NCBI RefSeq assembly: GCF_030159995.1
Contig: NZ_BSNM01000009.1
Span: forward strand, 62,001-126,000
Length of the DNA: 64,000 bases
DNA from: Litoribrevibacter albus
GTDB lineage: Bacteria > Pseudomonadota > Gammaproteobacteria > Pseudomonadales > Litoribrevibacteraceae
Direction: 5' to 3'
Each line of letters opens with the position of its first letter. Positions within the stretch are counted from its first letter, which is position 1. Made by a program: the position numbers and the translations under genes. This document shows positions 28,229 to 37,639 of the stretch, one piece after another. The notes beneath the pieces are model-generated. The model saw only the letters and a list, made by a program, of their open reading frames with translations. It had not been told where the DNA came from and did not search any database.

Positions 28229-29149
28229 ATGGTTACAACAGTTCAACCAAGACAACGAGTTTCTTTGAAAGATGCCAAATCCTTTTCGGCTTTCACCAAT
28301 CTTGTAAAGACACAAGAACGCCAAAAAGAAGTTCGTCAACGATTGACTGCTCAATTACAAACTACTCTGGATGTAGAAAAACTTCTGACCATCTTCTATA
28401 AAGAAGTGCAACAGGTTGTTCAGGTGGGAGGTATCGTCTACCAAATGAAAGACAGCGATCAGCTGACCGTCAATCTAGGACAACAACATACGCATCGCTG
28501 CACTTATCAATTATCGTCAGAGACTGAGGCGATGGGCGAAATTACCCTTTCCCGCTCTAAACGATTCATTGAAGAAGAGCTAACCATTCTTGAAGGCCTA
28601 TTCAGCACGCTTTATTTTCCATTAAGAAATTCATTAGCGTATCGCTCAGCCATTATGGCAGCAAGAAAAGACCCTCTGACCAACACATGGAACAGAGCAG
28701 CAATGGATGAAACGCTTGATCGTGAAGTAGAACTATCAAAACGCCACAATCAGCCTATGTCTGTTCTAATGCTGGACATTGATCACTTTAAAGCAGTGAA
28801 TGATCGCTATGGCCACAGCGCCGGGGATTTAATTCTTCAGGAAACCGCCAAAATCATCAATCGCGCAAGCCGTCAAACCGACCTGCTATTCAGATACGGC
28901 GGCGAAGAATTTTTGTTAGTTTTAAACAAAACTGATCATAACGGAGCTCAAATCATTGCTGAGCGCATCCGTCAAGGATTGGAACGCCACGCCATGAAGT
29001 GCGGGGAATCCAACATTGCAGTTACTACCAGTATTGGCGTAGCTAGTTGCCGCAGCACCGACACAACTGAAACATTGGTAGGAAGAGCGGATAAAGCTCT
29101 ATATCAAGCAAAGATTTCAGGAAGAAATCAAACACGATCTGGAGAGTAG
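28229..29149 (+). CDS. Diguanylate cyclase (GGDEF)
   Basis: The 306-residue protein has an N-terminal sensory region (residues 1-145, probably GAF-like: LQTTLDVEKLLTIFYKEVQQ) and a C-terminal GGDEF domain. The domain begins DPLTNTWNRAAMDETL, carries LMLDIDHFKAVNDRYGHSAGD, and the active-site motif is GGEEF near residue 225. An RxxD inhibitory site (RQTD) lies five residues before it, so product feedback is expected. It should make cyclic di-GMP. No signal peptide or membrane segment is seen. The gene stands alone and ends at a hairpin facing rluB. Confidence 0.93.
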   Translation: MVTTVQPRQRVSLKDAKSFSAFTNLVKTQERQKEVRQRLTAQLQTTLDVEKLLTIFYKEVQQVVQVGGIVYQMKDSDQLTVNLGQQHTHRCTYQLSSETEAMGEITLSRSKRFIEEELTILEGLFSTLYFPLRNSLAYRSAIMAARKDPLTNTWNRAAMDETLDREVELSKRHNQPMSVLMLDIDHFKAVNDRYGHSAGDLILQETAKIINRASRQTDLLFRYGGEEFLLVLNKTDHNGAQIIAERIRQGLERHAMKCGESNIAVTTSIGVASCRSTDTTETLVGRADKALYQAKISGRNQTRSGE

Positions 29150-29163
29150 CCTTCGCTACTCTC
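29142..29163. terminator. Hairpin between the GGDEF gene and rluB
   Basis: GAGAGTAGC pairs with GCTACTCTC over loop CTTC. It includes the GGDEF stop codon and has only a weak T-rich tail on the plus strand, so it is a possible terminator between convergent genes. Confidence 0.4.
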
Positions 29164-29203
29164 TACTTTCACACTCAAACTTACTGATCCAATAAGCCTT
29201 CCG

Positions 29204-30046
29204 TTAGAAACGACGTTTTTTAGCCACACGACGTTGAGTATGCTGTTGCTGACGCTTACGACGACCCATATCTAATTTTTCTTGCTGAGTACGACGAGTA
29301 AAGGCAATTTTGGACATACCTAAACGAGTACGAAGCTCATTCACTTCTTTGTTTGGCATTTCAACCCAAGTACCCACCTTACACTCAGAAGGCATAAATA
29401 CTGAACCATAGCGAACACGCTTCAGTCGGTTAACCTCTACACCTTGAGATTCCCACAAGCGTCGAACTTCACGGTTACGTCCTTCCATCAAACAGACATA
29501 AAACCACTGGTTTCGACCCTCACCACCACCGTGTACCACGTCAGTGAATTGAGCCATACCATCTTCAAGAAGCACACCTTCAAGTAGACGATTAACCATT
29601 GGCTCGTCCACTTCACCGTGGATACGACATAAATACTCACGATCAATGCCTGTTGAAGGATGCATTAACTTATTGGCCAGCTCACCATCCGTTGTGAACA
29701 GCAACAAACCTGTTGTATTCACATCCAAACGACCAACACTGATCCAGCGCTGCCCTTTTACTTTTGGCAAACGATCAAAAACGGTTGGACGACCATCCGG
29801 ATCATTTCGCGTACATACTTCACCCTCAGGCTTGTTATAAATAAGTACTCGACACTGACCTTCATCCAAACCTTTCAATTCGACTTTTCGACCATCCAAA
29901 AACACTTGATCTCTGGAGTCAATTCGATCACCCAACTGTGCAACCGTTTCACCGACCTTAATACGTCCTTCAGTAATCCAGCGCTCAACCTCTCGACGAG
30001 ATCCCAAGCCAATCTGACTTAGCACTTTCTGTATTCTTTCTTTCAT
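29204..30046 (-). CDS. rluB: 23S rRNA pseudouridine synthase RluB
   Basis: The 280-residue protein has an N-terminal S4 RNA-binding domain ([21 protein letters not shown]) and the RsuA-family catalytic core with [21 protein letters not shown], containing the catalytic Asp. [17 protein letters not shown] marks the RluB/RluE/RsuA branch. A basic tail ([19 protein letters not shown] and onward) is typical of RluB. It modifies U2605 of 23S rRNA in E. coli. It is downstream of scpB and scpA on the same strand, a common arrangement. Confidence 0.95.
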   Translation of the reverse strand: MKERIQKVLSQIGLGSRREVERWITEGRIKVGETVAQLGDRIDSRDQVFLDGRKVELKGLDEGQCRVLIYNKPEGEVCTRNDPDGRPTVFDRLPKVKGQRWISVGRLDVNTTGLLLFTTDGELANKLMHPSTGIDREYLCRIHGEVDEPMVNRLLEGVLLEDGMAQFTDVVHGGGEGRNQWFYVCLMEGRNREVRRLWESQGVEVNRLKRVRYGSVFMPSECKVGTWVEMPNKEVNELRTRLGMSKIAFTRRTQQEKLDMGRRKRQQQHTQRRVAKKRRF

Positions 30047-30086
30047 GTTTTAACCTCAAGGCACTGATTGGCTTCCCTATCCAGTG

Positions 30087-31517
30087 CTATTCACTTTCAT
30101 CTTCAGAGTCCTGTTCTGAAGGACGTTGATTCAACAAAGCCGCTTGCTCAGCCAATTTTTGCTGAATCAAACGCTCAATATCCGCTTCTGACATTTCATC
30201 GCCAGAAATTTTCTGTCCAAAGGTGCGCTCTGTCAGTTTGACTTCCGCATCTTCATTATTAGGCTCAACCACTTCCACTTGATGCAGCGCAGTCGACATC
30301 TCATCATCTGATGCACCTGTTTCAAATCCACTAACCCCTGACACTTCAAGATCAGACGCCTCTACCGAGCCGTGGTTCTCATACTCACTCAATTCATCAT
30401 CAGCTTCCTGAACTAACAACTCTTGCTGCTCAACTTCTTGAACCGATAATTCTAGACGATCAGCTAACTGGGCAAAGCGGGAACGTGAAGCCACAGACTT
30501 CTCAGGCTCCATACTCTGAAATTCAGAAACATCTTGGTGTTCCGGCTCAGCATCAGCTTGAGCCTGAGTCCACCAACCTGGTAATTCATCAGCTTGCTGA
30601 TTTCCATCCGCATCCACCACCCCTGAACCATCAGTAGAATCGGTACCAACACCAGACGAAACCACTTGTCCACGCTGAGCTTCTGGTGAACGGATCATTT
30701 TCTCGAAAGCCTTATTGAATCGATCAATGTCCGTCAGCTCTTCACGCGCAGCCATCTCTTGCTGAAGTTCTTTTTCCTTCTGTGCCATTTCTTTGGCCAG
30801 TCGAACTTCTTCTTTGTCAGCTAAACTAGCCTCATCCAAAGCAACATCGACAGGCTCTTCAGTATCAGGAATCATGTCCGCTGATTCCCCGTCAAATTCG
30901 GCACCCTGATCAACCTGCTCCATAGGCGCTGAAGGAAGGTATTCATCACCAAAATCCAACTCGGGATTAATCTGCTCAAGATCCCTGACTTCAGACAGCT
31001 CAGGTAACTCCGTCAAAGACTTCAAATTAAAGTAATCCAAAAATTTACTGGTTGTGGCATAAAGCGCTGGTCGACCAGGTACATCTTTATGCCCAACCAC
31101 TCTCACCCACTCTCGTTCCAGCAAAGTTCGAACGATGTTACTGCTTACTGAAACCCCGCGAATATCTTCAATATCACCACGAGTAATGGGTTGACGATAG
31201 GCAATCAGAGCCAGCGTCTCCAACAGCGCTCTGGAATACCGCTGCGGCTTCTCTTCCCATTGTTTAATCACATAAGGCGCCACTTGCTCCGCCACTTGAA
31301 AGCGATAGCCCGATGCCACCTCTTTCAATTCAATACCGCGAGCCTTGTAGCGCTTTACTAATTTTTGGAAGGCAGCACGAATATCAGAATGATGGGGAAC
31401 AACATCGTCTTCACCAAAATAGCCCTTCACATCCGAAACAGAAATCGCCTTACCAGAAACCAGCAAAGCACCTTCAATAATCTGCTCAAGCAATTTTGCA
31501 CTGATTTTATTCGTCAT
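30087..31517 (-). CDS. scpB: Segregation and condensation protein B with long acidic tail
   Basis: The first 190 or so residues are ScpB: two winged-helix domains (KLLEQIIEGALLVSGKAISVSDV, ALLETLALIAYRQPITRGDIEDIRGV, and GRPALYATTSKFLDYFNL). ScpB pairs with ScpA as the non-SMC part of the condensin. The remaining 290 or so residues are acidic and low in complexity, rich in Glu, Gln, Ser and Asp, and end EQDSEDESE; most ScpB proteins lack such a tail. The ATG at 31517 overlaps the end of scpA by 11 bases, so the two are translationally coupled. An upstream in-frame start would give an arginine-rich addition and is not favoured. Confidence 0.93.
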   Translation of the reverse strand: MTNKISAKLLEQIIEGALLVSGKAISVSDVKGYFGEDDVVPHHSDIRAAFQKLVKRYKARGIELKEVASGYRFQVAEQVAPYVIKQWEEKPQRYSRALLETLALIAYRQPITRGDIEDIRGVSVSSNIVRTLLEREWVRVVGHKDVPGRPALYATTSKFLDYFNLKSLTELPELSEVRDLEQINPELDFGDEYLPSAPMEQVDQGAEFDGESADMIPDTEEPVDVALDEASLADKEEVRLAKEMAQKEKELQQEMAAREELTDIDRFNKAFEKMIRSPEAQRGQVVSSGVGTDSTDGSGVVDADGNQQADELPGWWTQAQADAEPEHQDVSEFQSMEPEKSVASRSRFAQLADRLELSVQEVEQQELLVQEADDELSEYENHGSVEASDLEVSGVSGFETGASDDEMSTALHQVEVVEPNNEDAEVKLTERTFGQKISGDEMSEADIERLIQQKLAEQAALLNQRPSEQDSEDESE

Positions 31518-32619
31518 CCTTCTCGTCCTGCTCACTATCCGGCTGGGCCGCCTCAACCTCTTCGGCTATTTCAGAATCTTCGGCTATCTCAGCATCTTCA
31601 GAAGCCTCACCCTCTGCCGCCATCTCGACTTCGAGCTCATCACTCTGATCAAGCTCACTGACATCATCTTCCATCACATTCTGCTTGGCACGAACATGAA
31701 TTTCACCAAACACTTGAGATTGAGAAAGCTCCACCAAAGACTCTTTAACTAACTCCATGATCGCCAAGAAAGTTACCACCACACCCATTTTGCCTTCATC
31801 GATTGAAAACAAGTCTTTAAATGCCATCAACTGACCAAACTTTAACTTGCTTAAAACCTGTGACATACGCTCTCGGGTCGATAGGACTTCCCTGGAGATA
31901 TGGTGATGCTCAAACATTTCTGCACGCTTAAGCACATCCGACATTGCCAGCAACACTTCTCGAAGATCCACGTCAGGGTGTTGCTTTACATGCTCAAACT
32001 CATCATCTCTCGCTGGCGCCAACATCACATCGCGCTCTACGCGAGGGATTTCATCAAGATTCTCTGCCGCAACCTTAAAGCGCTCATACTCCTGCAAGCG
32101 CCTGATCAACTCAGCCCTTGGGTCTTCCTCTTCCTCTATATCCTCATTATGTCGAGGCAATAAAGATCGGGACTTAATTTCAGCCAGCATTGCAGCCATC
32201 ACAAGATACTCGGCAGCCAGCTCGAAGCGAGTAACCTTCATCAGCTCAACATACTCCATATACTGAGTCGTGATCTGACTGATGTTAATGTCCAGAATAT
32301 CAATGTTTTGCTTTCGGATCAGATACAACAATAAATCCAGCGGCCCTTCAAAAGCATCAAGAAAGACTTCTAGAGCTTCAGGCGGGATATACAGATCTTG
32401 CGGTAATTCAGTAACCGGCTGGCCAGCCACTTTTGCCAACGGCAATTGGTGCTGGGTAGGAGTCGATACGTCATCTTGAGACGAACGTTCTGCTGAATCG
32501 CTGATTGCTTCAGAAACAGACACTTCAGAACCTGACGTTTCCGAAGATTCAGGAGAAATAGCCTGCTCAGCCTCTAATTCAGGAGACGCTTCTGCAGATT
32601 GAATATCAGAATCTGACAT
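31507..32619 (-). CDS. scpA: Segregation and condensation protein A
   Basis: The 370-residue protein has the ScpA core from about residue 80 (VFLDAFEGPLDLLLYLIRKQNIDILDINISQI), with AAEYLVMAAMLAEIKSRSLLP and the C-terminal winged helix (TFLAIMELVKESLVELSQSQVFGEIHV). ScpA is the kleisin of the SMC-ScpAB complex. Acidic, Ser/Glu-rich extensions lie on both ends; the C-terminal one carries an in-frame repeat of six residues (DSEIAE-like). AGGA precedes the ATG at 32619. It is followed by scpB, overlapping by 11 bases. Confidence 0.94.
   Translation of the reverse strand: MSDSDIQSAEASPELEAEQAISPESSETSGSEVSVSEAISDSAERSSQDDVSTPTQHQLPLAKVAGQPVTELPQDLYIPPEALEVFLDAFEGPLDLLLYLIRKQNIDILDINISQITTQYMEYVELMKVTRFELAAEYLVMAAMLAEIKSRSLLPRHNEDIEEEEDPRAELIRRLQEYERFKVAAENLDEIPRVERDVMLAPARDDEFEHVKQHPDVDLREVLLAMSDVLKRAEMFEHHHISREVLSTRERMSQVLSKLKFGQLMAFKDLFSIDEGKMGVVVTFLAIMELVKESLVELSQSQVFGEIHVRAKQNVMEDDVSELDQSDELEVEMAAEGEASEDAEIAEDSEIAEEVEAAQPDSEQDEKDDE
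31559..31612. repeat. In-frame 18-bp tandem repeat in scpA
   Basis: TCTTCGGCTATTTCAGAA and TCTTCGGCTATCTCAGCA differ at three positions, and a third, degraded copy starts TCTTCAGAAGCC. They encode a six-residue acidic repeat in the ScpA tail. Confidence 0.7.
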
Positions 32620-32681
32620 AGTATTCCTATTGTTTCCCAACAATCATTGATCAATGCATCAATTGAATACGACACTCGATG

Positions 32682-32724
32682 AAAGAAGAAAACCCAGAAC
32701 AGCCTCACTAAGCGATCTGGGTTT
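32682..32724 (-). terminator. Likely trpS terminator
   Basis: AAACCCAGA (32690-32698) pairs with TCTGGGTTT (32716-32724) over a 17-base loop. On the minus strand the stem is followed by TTCTTCTTTC. It lies after trpS and before scpA. Confidence 0.5.
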
Positions 32725-32787
32725 ACTCATACATTGCGCTCTTAAATCAAACAGACTCAAACGCAACGTAATATCAAACACACGATA

Positions 32788-33996
32788 TTAATTTCGGTAA
32801 GATAATGCCATTGCATCTCTTACTTCAATCAAGGTTGCTCGCGCTTCCTCTCGTGCTTTTTCGCTGCCTTCTTTGATGATGTTTTTCACCAACTGAGGGT
32901 TGTTTTCATACTCAACGGCACGCTCATGAATTGGAGCCTGCTCTTTAAGTACGGATTCAATAACCGGTTTCTTACAATCCAAACAACCAATGCCTGCTGT
33001 ACGACATCCTTTCTGAACCCAATCCTTCACATCGTCATCTGAATAGACTTCATGAAGCTGCCACACAGGACACTTCTCAGGGTCGCCCGGGTCAGTCAAG
33101 CGAACACGTTGAGGATCAGTCATCATGCGCTTAATCTTTTCTTCAACAACCGAAGCCTCTTCACGTAAAGCAATGGTGTTGTTATAGGACTTAGACATTT
33201 TCTGCCCGTCCAAGCCTGGCATTTTAGATTCAGGCGTTAGCAAAGCTTGTGGCTCAGGAAGAATGACTTTTCCGCTACCTTCCAGATAACCTAACAGACG
33301 CTCTTTATCACCAATCGTAATGTTTTGCTGATCATCAAGCAGCGCCCGGCCTTTCTCCAGCGCTTCTACATTACCCTGCTCCATGAACTCTTTACGCATG
33401 GTTTTGTATAGTTTCGAAGCCTTTTTGCCCATCTTGCGAATAGCGGCTTCGGCCATCTCTTCAAAACCTGGTTCACGACCATAGATATGGTTGAAACGAC
33501 GTGCGATTTCACGAGTCAATTCAATGTGAGACACCTGATCTTCACCCACAGGCACCTGACCAGCACGGTACATAAGAATGTCTGCGCTCTGAAGCAACGG
33601 ATAACCAAGGAAACCATAGGTCGAAAGATCACGGTCTTTCAGCTTTTCCTGTTGATCCTTATAGCTTGGTACACGCTCCAACCAACTAAGTGGTGTCATC
33701 ATAGATAACAGCAAATGCAGTTCTGCGTGCTCAGGCACTTTGGATTGAATAAACATGGTGGATGAGCCTGGATTAACACCAGCGGCTAACCAATCTATCA
33801 CCATATCCCAGGTATGATGTTCAATGTCACCAGGCTCAGCATAATGCGTGGTTAATGCGTGCCAATCAGCAACAAAGAAGAAACAATCGTAGTTGTGCTG
33901 TAGGTTTACCCAATTTTTCAATACACCATGGTAGTGACCTAAATGCAGACGACCCGTAGGTCTCATACCTGACAATATGCGGCGTTGCGAGTCCAC
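32788..33996 (-). CDS. trpS: Tryptophan-tRNA ligase
   Basis: The 402-residue class I synthetase charges tRNA-Trp. It has the HIGH-type motif in GRLHLGHYHG and the KMSKS loop in GQKMSKSYNNT, plus GEDQVSHIELTREIARRFN. It is longer than E. coli TrpS (334): an extra segment holds four cysteines (KCPVW, GCRTAGIGCLDCKKP), as in the longer TrpS of Pseudomonas, which may bind metal. I chose the GTG at 33996 because AAGGAG lies directly before it, inside the codons that a longer frame from 34017 would use. A two-copy 20-bp repeat lies just upstream. Confidence 0.95.
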   Translation of the reverse strand: MDSQRRILSGMRPTGRLHLGHYHGVLKNWVNLQHNYDCFFFVADWHALTTHYAEPGDIEHHTWDMVIDWLAAGVNPGSSTMFIQSKVPEHAELHLLLSMMTPLSWLERVPSYKDQQEKLKDRDLSTYGFLGYPLLQSADILMYRAGQVPVGEDQVSHIELTREIARRFNHIYGREPGFEEMAEAAIRKMGKKASKLYKTMRKEFMEQGNVEALEKGRALLDDQQNITIGDKERLLGYLEGSGKVILPEPQALLTPESKMPGLDGQKMSKSYNNTIALREEASVVEEKIKRMMTDPQRVRLTDPGDPEKCPVWQLHEVYSDDDVKDWVQKGCRTAGIGCLDCKKPVIESVLKEQAPIHERAVEYENNPQLVKNIIKEGSEKAREEARATLIEVRDAMALSYRN

Positions 33997-34024
33997 CGTG
34001 TTTAACTCCTTTAACAACTATTCA

Positions 34025-34064
34025 TAGAGTTTAAAAACGTATCGTAGAATTTAAAAACTCTTAT
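34025..34064. repeat. Two-copy 20-bp tandem repeat upstream of trpS
   Basis: TAGAGTTTAAAAACGTATCG is followed at once by TAGAATTTAAAAACTCTTAT; the first 14 positions differ by one base. It starts 29 bases upstream of the trpS start codon. Confidence 0.55.
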
Positions 34065-34168
34065 ATAACTCCCGAAAACCTCGGGACCAAAAATAAAGCG
34101 CGCATTATAGCGCGATTATTGGTAGGGAATCATGATTTTTCTGATTCAAAGGGAAGATTTCTTACGCC

Positions 34169-34789
34169 TTACTGAAACGGGGTAACATCCCCTGCACCTT
34201 CGCGAAGGATTTGTACTTCATCGTCCGATAAATTGACTACCGTTGTTGGTTCAAAGCCACAAAAACCGCCATCGATAATAAGATCCACCTGATTTCCGAT
34301 AGTGTCACGAATATCGTACGGGTCTGTTAGAGGAAGTTCGTCACCAGGAAGAATAAGTGTTGTTGAAATAACCGGCTCAACAAACCCCATTAACATGGCA
34401 TGACAGATCAAGTTTTCTGAAACACGAATGCCAATGGTCTTTCTTTTAGGATGCAATACTCGACGAGGAACATCTCGTGTCGCCTTCAGAATGAAGGTAT
34501 AAGGCCCAGGCGTATGAGACTTCAGTAAACGATACATGTCATTATCAACACGCGCATAAGTCGCAATATCGGACAAATCCTTACACATTAATGTGAAGTT
34601 ATGCTTATCATCCAAGCGTCGTATCGTTCTGATACGTTCCAGTGCTTTTTTATCCCCCAAGTGGCATCCAAGCGCATAACCAGATTCCGTGGGATAAACA
34701 ACAACGCCGCCCTGTTTCAGGATCTCGGCGGCTTGGGCAATTAATCGGGGTTGAGGGTTTTCAGGGTGTATCTGAAAAAATTGGCTCAT
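34169..34789 (-). CDS. yciO: YciO (Sua5/YciO/YrdC family)
   Basis: The 206-residue protein has the Sua5/YrdC fold: GGVVVYPTESGYALGCHLGDKKALERI near residue 28, LCKDLSDIATYA, and GPYTFILKAT. Related proteins make threonylcarbamoyl-AMP for the t6A tRNA modification; YciO itself is a distinct paralogue whose role is less sure. It starts 37 bases after the rnm gene on the same strand; the two are neighbours (yciO-yciV) in many gammaproteobacteria. Confidence 0.9.
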   Translation of the reverse strand: MSQFFQIHPENPQPRLIAQAAEILKQGGVVVYPTESGYALGCHLGDKKALERIRTIRRLDDKHNFTLMCKDLSDIATYARVDNDMYRLLKSHTPGPYTFILKATRDVPRRVLHPKRKTIGIRVSENLICHAMLMGFVEPVISTTLILPGDELPLTDPYDIRDTIGNQVDLIIDGGFCGFEPTTVVNLSDDEVQILREGAGDVTPFQ

Positions 34790-34825
34790 TGGTATTTCTC
34801 AATAAGAGCTTCTATTAAAACAAAC

Positions 34826-35749
34826 TCAGTTTTCAGCCTGCTTATCAAAAAGCGGATCAACCTGTGTAAGAACTTTGGGTTCTTTCAACACAGCATTATG
34901 AACAAAGTCTAGCCCAACCTCTGGAATGGCACTAAACATTCCCAGATCAGACCAACTGGTGGATGCATGAAAGTCACTGCCAAACGAAGCCAGTAGGTCA
35001 CGCTTTTGAACCTGTCTTAACATCCAACCAGTATCATCTTTTGTTTGACGACTACTGACCACTTCAATGGCATCGCCGTCCATATCCCAAAAATCATCAA
35101 TCAAACGAGATAATTTTGTTTTGGTCATTTTATATTTAAGCGGATGAGCAAGAACGGCTTTTCCACCCGCCTCATGAATGCACTCGATAACATCACCGAC
35201 TTCAGGCCAAATAAGCTTAATATCACCAATTTTGCCAGCACCTAAAAATTTATTAAAAGCCGCATCCATACTCGAAACCACACCCTGCTCAACCAGGAAT
35301 TTGGCAAAATGAGGGCGCCCGATCACACTGCCATTAGCTATACCTTGAACTTGACTGAACACATCAGACAAGCCCAAGTGCTTCTCCAACTTGGCAGAAA
35401 TGGTTTCTGCTCTCTGTAATCGAATCTCATCCTGAAAAGCTTCCGCTTTCAACATAGCAGGGTGAGTAACATTCACGCCTAAAGCAACCACATGAACATT
35501 CGTTCGATCAATTCGGGTAGAAAACTCAGCCGCCGGAATCAAGGTAATACCAGCGGCGTCCGCTAACGCTTCTGATCGTCGAAAGCCATTAAGCGTGTCA
35601 TGGTCGGAAACCGCCAACACTTCAATGCCATTTGCTTTTGCCAACTCGATCAATTCATTGGGTGATAATGCCCCATCTGACACCGTTGTGTGGCAATGCA
35701 GATCAATATTATGTCGAAACTGCTGCATTTCAGCGGTTAACCCCTTCAC
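34826..35749 (-). CDS. rnm: PHP-domain RNase AM (YciV)
   Basis: The 307-residue PHP-domain phosphoesterase has metal motifs DLHCHTTVSDG, VSDHDTLNGF, VVALGVNVTHP, VLAHPLKYKMTK and GSDFHAS. The E. coli homologue (YciV, Rnm) is a 5'-3' exoribonuclease that trims 5' ends of rRNAs and also attacks 3',5'-bisphosphonucleotides. Length fits. The listed start is a GTG; an ATG seven codons in (35728) is also possible. It is divergent from yciB, with about 95 bases between start codons. Confidence 0.92.
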   Translation of the reverse strand: MKGLTAEMQQFRHNIDLHCHTTVSDGALSPNELIELAKANGIEVLAVSDHDTLNGFRRSEALADAAGITLIPAAEFSTRIDRTNVHVVALGVNVTHPAMLKAEAFQDEIRLQRAETISAKLEKHLGLSDVFSQVQGIANGSVIGRPHFAKFLVEQGVVSSMDAAFNKFLGAGKIGDIKLIWPEVGDVIECIHEAGGKAVLAHPLKYKMTKTKLSRLIDDFWDMDGDAIEVVSSRQTKDDTGWMLRQVQKRDLLASFGSDFHASTSWSDLGMFSAIPEVGLDFVHNAVLKEPKVLTQVDPLFDKQAEN

Positions 35750-35844
35750 TTCCAGTTAAAAACCTTTATCATTTTGCCATTAACCTGCGTTGCAGGCTAT
35801 TTGTTTCATCCGCCTACCCTTTAGGAAAACAGTGTGTCGCTATT

Positions 35845-36420
35845 ATGAAGTTCTTAATTGATTTTTTCCCCATCGCCATTTTCTTCGCTGTCTATAAGTA
35901 TACCAACGATATCATTCTAGCCACGGCCATTCTGATTCCTTCTACCGCGCTACAAATTTTATATACCTGGGTAAAACACAGAAAAGTAGAGAAAATGCAT
36001 ATTTTCGGGTTTGCACTGGTACTGATTATGGGCGGTTTAACAATTGCCCTTAATGACAAGACCTTTATCCAGTGGAAGCCGACACTACTGAACTGGTTAT
36101 TTGCTGTGGCCTTCCTGGGAAGCCAATTTATTGGTAAGCGAACCATTATCGAAATGATGATGTCCGGCAATATAGAACTCCCAGCCAATGTATGGAAAAA
36201 CCTGAATCTATCTTGGGTTTGCTTCTTTATTGTTGCAGGTGCGGCAAACATCTATGTTGCCTACAATTTCAGTGAAGATGCTTGGGTTAATTTCAAACTG
36301 TTTGGCCTGTTAGGCATGACCTTTGTGTTTGTCATTATTCAGGGGATTTATATGGCCCAACATATGAAAGATGACAAAGAAATAACCGGTAAAGAGATTA
36401 ACGTAGATAAAGCAGAATAA
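35845..36420 (+). CDS. yciB: Septation/inner-membrane protein YciB
   Basis: The 191-residue membrane protein of the IspZ/YciB family has five hydrophobic segments, starting MKFLIDFFPIAIFFAVYKY and containing ATAILIPSTALQI, SQFIGKRTIIEMMM and AHMKDDKE-type charged tail sequence. YciB takes part in envelope integrity and cell division in enterobacteria. I use the internal ATG at 35845, which gives the family N-terminus; the open frame extends far upstream without similarity. It is followed 90 bases later by yciI. Confidence 0.95.
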   Translation: MKFLIDFFPIAIFFAVYKYTNDIILATAILIPSTALQILYTWVKHRKVEKMHIFGFALVLIMGGLTIALNDKTFIQWKPTLLNWLFAVAFLGSQFIGKRTIIEMMMSGNIELPANVWKNLNLSWVCFFIVAGAANIYVAYNFSEDAWVNFKLFGLLGMTFVFVIIQGIYMAQHMKDDKEITGKEINVDKAE

Positions 36421-36510
36421 TGAAAGACCGGGAATTTCAGTCGATTTCTGAACTTATCATCTAAATAAAGTCTTAGCTCAGAACTTTAAATTTTTAGGAA
36501 AGCTTGTTAT

Positions 36511-36810
36511 ATGTATTACGCAATTATTAGCCAAGATGTTGAAAACAGTCTTCCATTACGCAAAGAAGCAAGGCCAGCTCATCTGGCGCGTCTGGAAGAA
36601 TTAAAAACACAAGGCCGCCTTTTGGTTGCAGGCCCGCATCCGGCTATAGACTCTGAAGACCCTGGTGAAGATGGGTTTACAGGTAGTTTGGTTATTGCTG
36701 AATTTGATAATTTGAACGCTGCTCAGGCTTGGGCGGATGAAGATCCTTATGTTGCAGCAGGCGTATATCAATCAGTAATAGTAAAACCTTTTAAAAAAGT
36801 GCTGCCTTAA
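36511..36810 (+). CDS. yciI: YciI-like protein
   Basis: The 99-residue protein is a YCII-domain protein of the dimeric ferredoxin-like fold: [28 protein letters not shown], the conserved His25-type residue (AHLARL), [12 protein letters not shown], and a closing [15 protein letters not shown]. The Asp-His pair typical of the family is present. Its reaction is not established. Position after yciB is conserved in gammaproteobacteria. Confidence 0.93.
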   Translation: MYYAIISQDVENSLPLRKEARPAHLARLEELKTQGRLLVAGPHPAIDSEDPGEDGFTGSLVIAEFDNLNAAQAWADEDPYVAAGVYQSVIVKPFKKVLP

Positions 36811-36870
36811 TGTTTTTATCTAACCGTACTTAAGGCGAACATCTGGCACATGGAAAAGGCAAATAAAACA

Positions 36871-37551
36871 ATGAAAAAACTATTTAAAATCATTACCCTG
36901 GCCGGTTCATTACTGGCTATGGATATTGCATCAGCGCAAACTGCATACATCAGAGACACTCTTTATGTTCCACTTCGTAGCGGCCAAGGCACTGCCTTCC
37001 GTATCGTTCATAAAGGGTTAAAAACCGGGTCAAAATTGACAGTTTTGGAAGTATCAGAAGACGAAAACTATACAAAAGTTATGACGACAAAAGGCGTTGA
37101 AGGCTGGATTCAAAGCCAATACCTAAGTTACGAACCCGTTGCCAGCATCAAACTTGAAGAAGCAGAAGCTCAGCTAGCCAAGTTGATTGAACAAAACAAA
37201 GAGCTAAAGTCCAATCGTAAAGAACTATCAGGCGCGAAGAGCGGCCTTGAGCAATCCGTCACTCGTCTGGAAAAAGAAAACGCAGAACTCTCTTCTCAGC
37301 TAAAAGAGATCACTGAAGTTTCAGCTAACGCGATCAAATTGAATGAAGACAATCGCAAGCTGACTGAAAGTACACAACTGCTCAAGAATAAAATTGATCT
37401 CCTTGAAGCGGACAACATTCGCCTTAAAAACGACACCACAAAAAGCATGTGGTTAACCGGAGCCTCCATTGCATTCGTGTTTACGTGTCTAGGTTGGATT
37501 ATCGCCACTCGTAAACGTAAAGACTCTGGCTGGGGTAACTCAGGCCTATAA
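36871..37551 (+). CDS. YgiM-type SH3-domain membrane protein
   Basis: The 226-residue protein has a signal peptide (KIITLAGSLLAMDIASAQ), a bacterial SH3 domain (residues 20-95: AYIRDTLYVPLRSGQG, GLKTGSKLTVLE, WIQSQYLS), a long coiled coil (about 100-190, rich in Leu/Glu/Lys), a C-terminal membrane helix (WLTGASIAFVFTCLGWIIA) and a basic end (TRKRKD). This is the layout of the TIGR04211/YgiM family, inner-membrane proteins with the SH3 domain in the periplasm. The role is unknown. I use the ATG at 36871, which gives a better signal peptide than the in-frame ATG at 36850. Confidence 0.88.
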   Translation: MKKLFKIITLAGSLLAMDIASAQTAYIRDTLYVPLRSGQGTAFRIVHKGLKTGSKLTVLEVSEDENYTKVMTTKGVEGWIQSQYLSYEPVASIKLEEAEAQLAKLIEQNKELKSNRKELSGAKSGLEQSVTRLEKENAELSSQLKEITEVSANAIKLNEDNRKLTESTQLLKNKIDLLEADNIRLKNDTTKSMWLTGASIAFVFTCLGWIIATRKRKDSGWGNSGL

Positions 37552-37567
37552 TTTTCCCGCAAAGTTT

Positions 37568-37594
37568 CGAGCCGGACTTACGTTCGGCTTTTTG
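37568..37594 (+). terminator. Terminator after the SH3-domain gene
   Basis: AGCCGGAC (37570-37577) and GTTCGGCT (37582-37589) form a stem with one G-T pair over TTAC, followed by four to five T. Confidence 0.75.
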
Positions 37595-37639
37595 CTGCAT
37601 ATTAAATTTGAACAGATTGAATTTGGAACCGTATTTATC

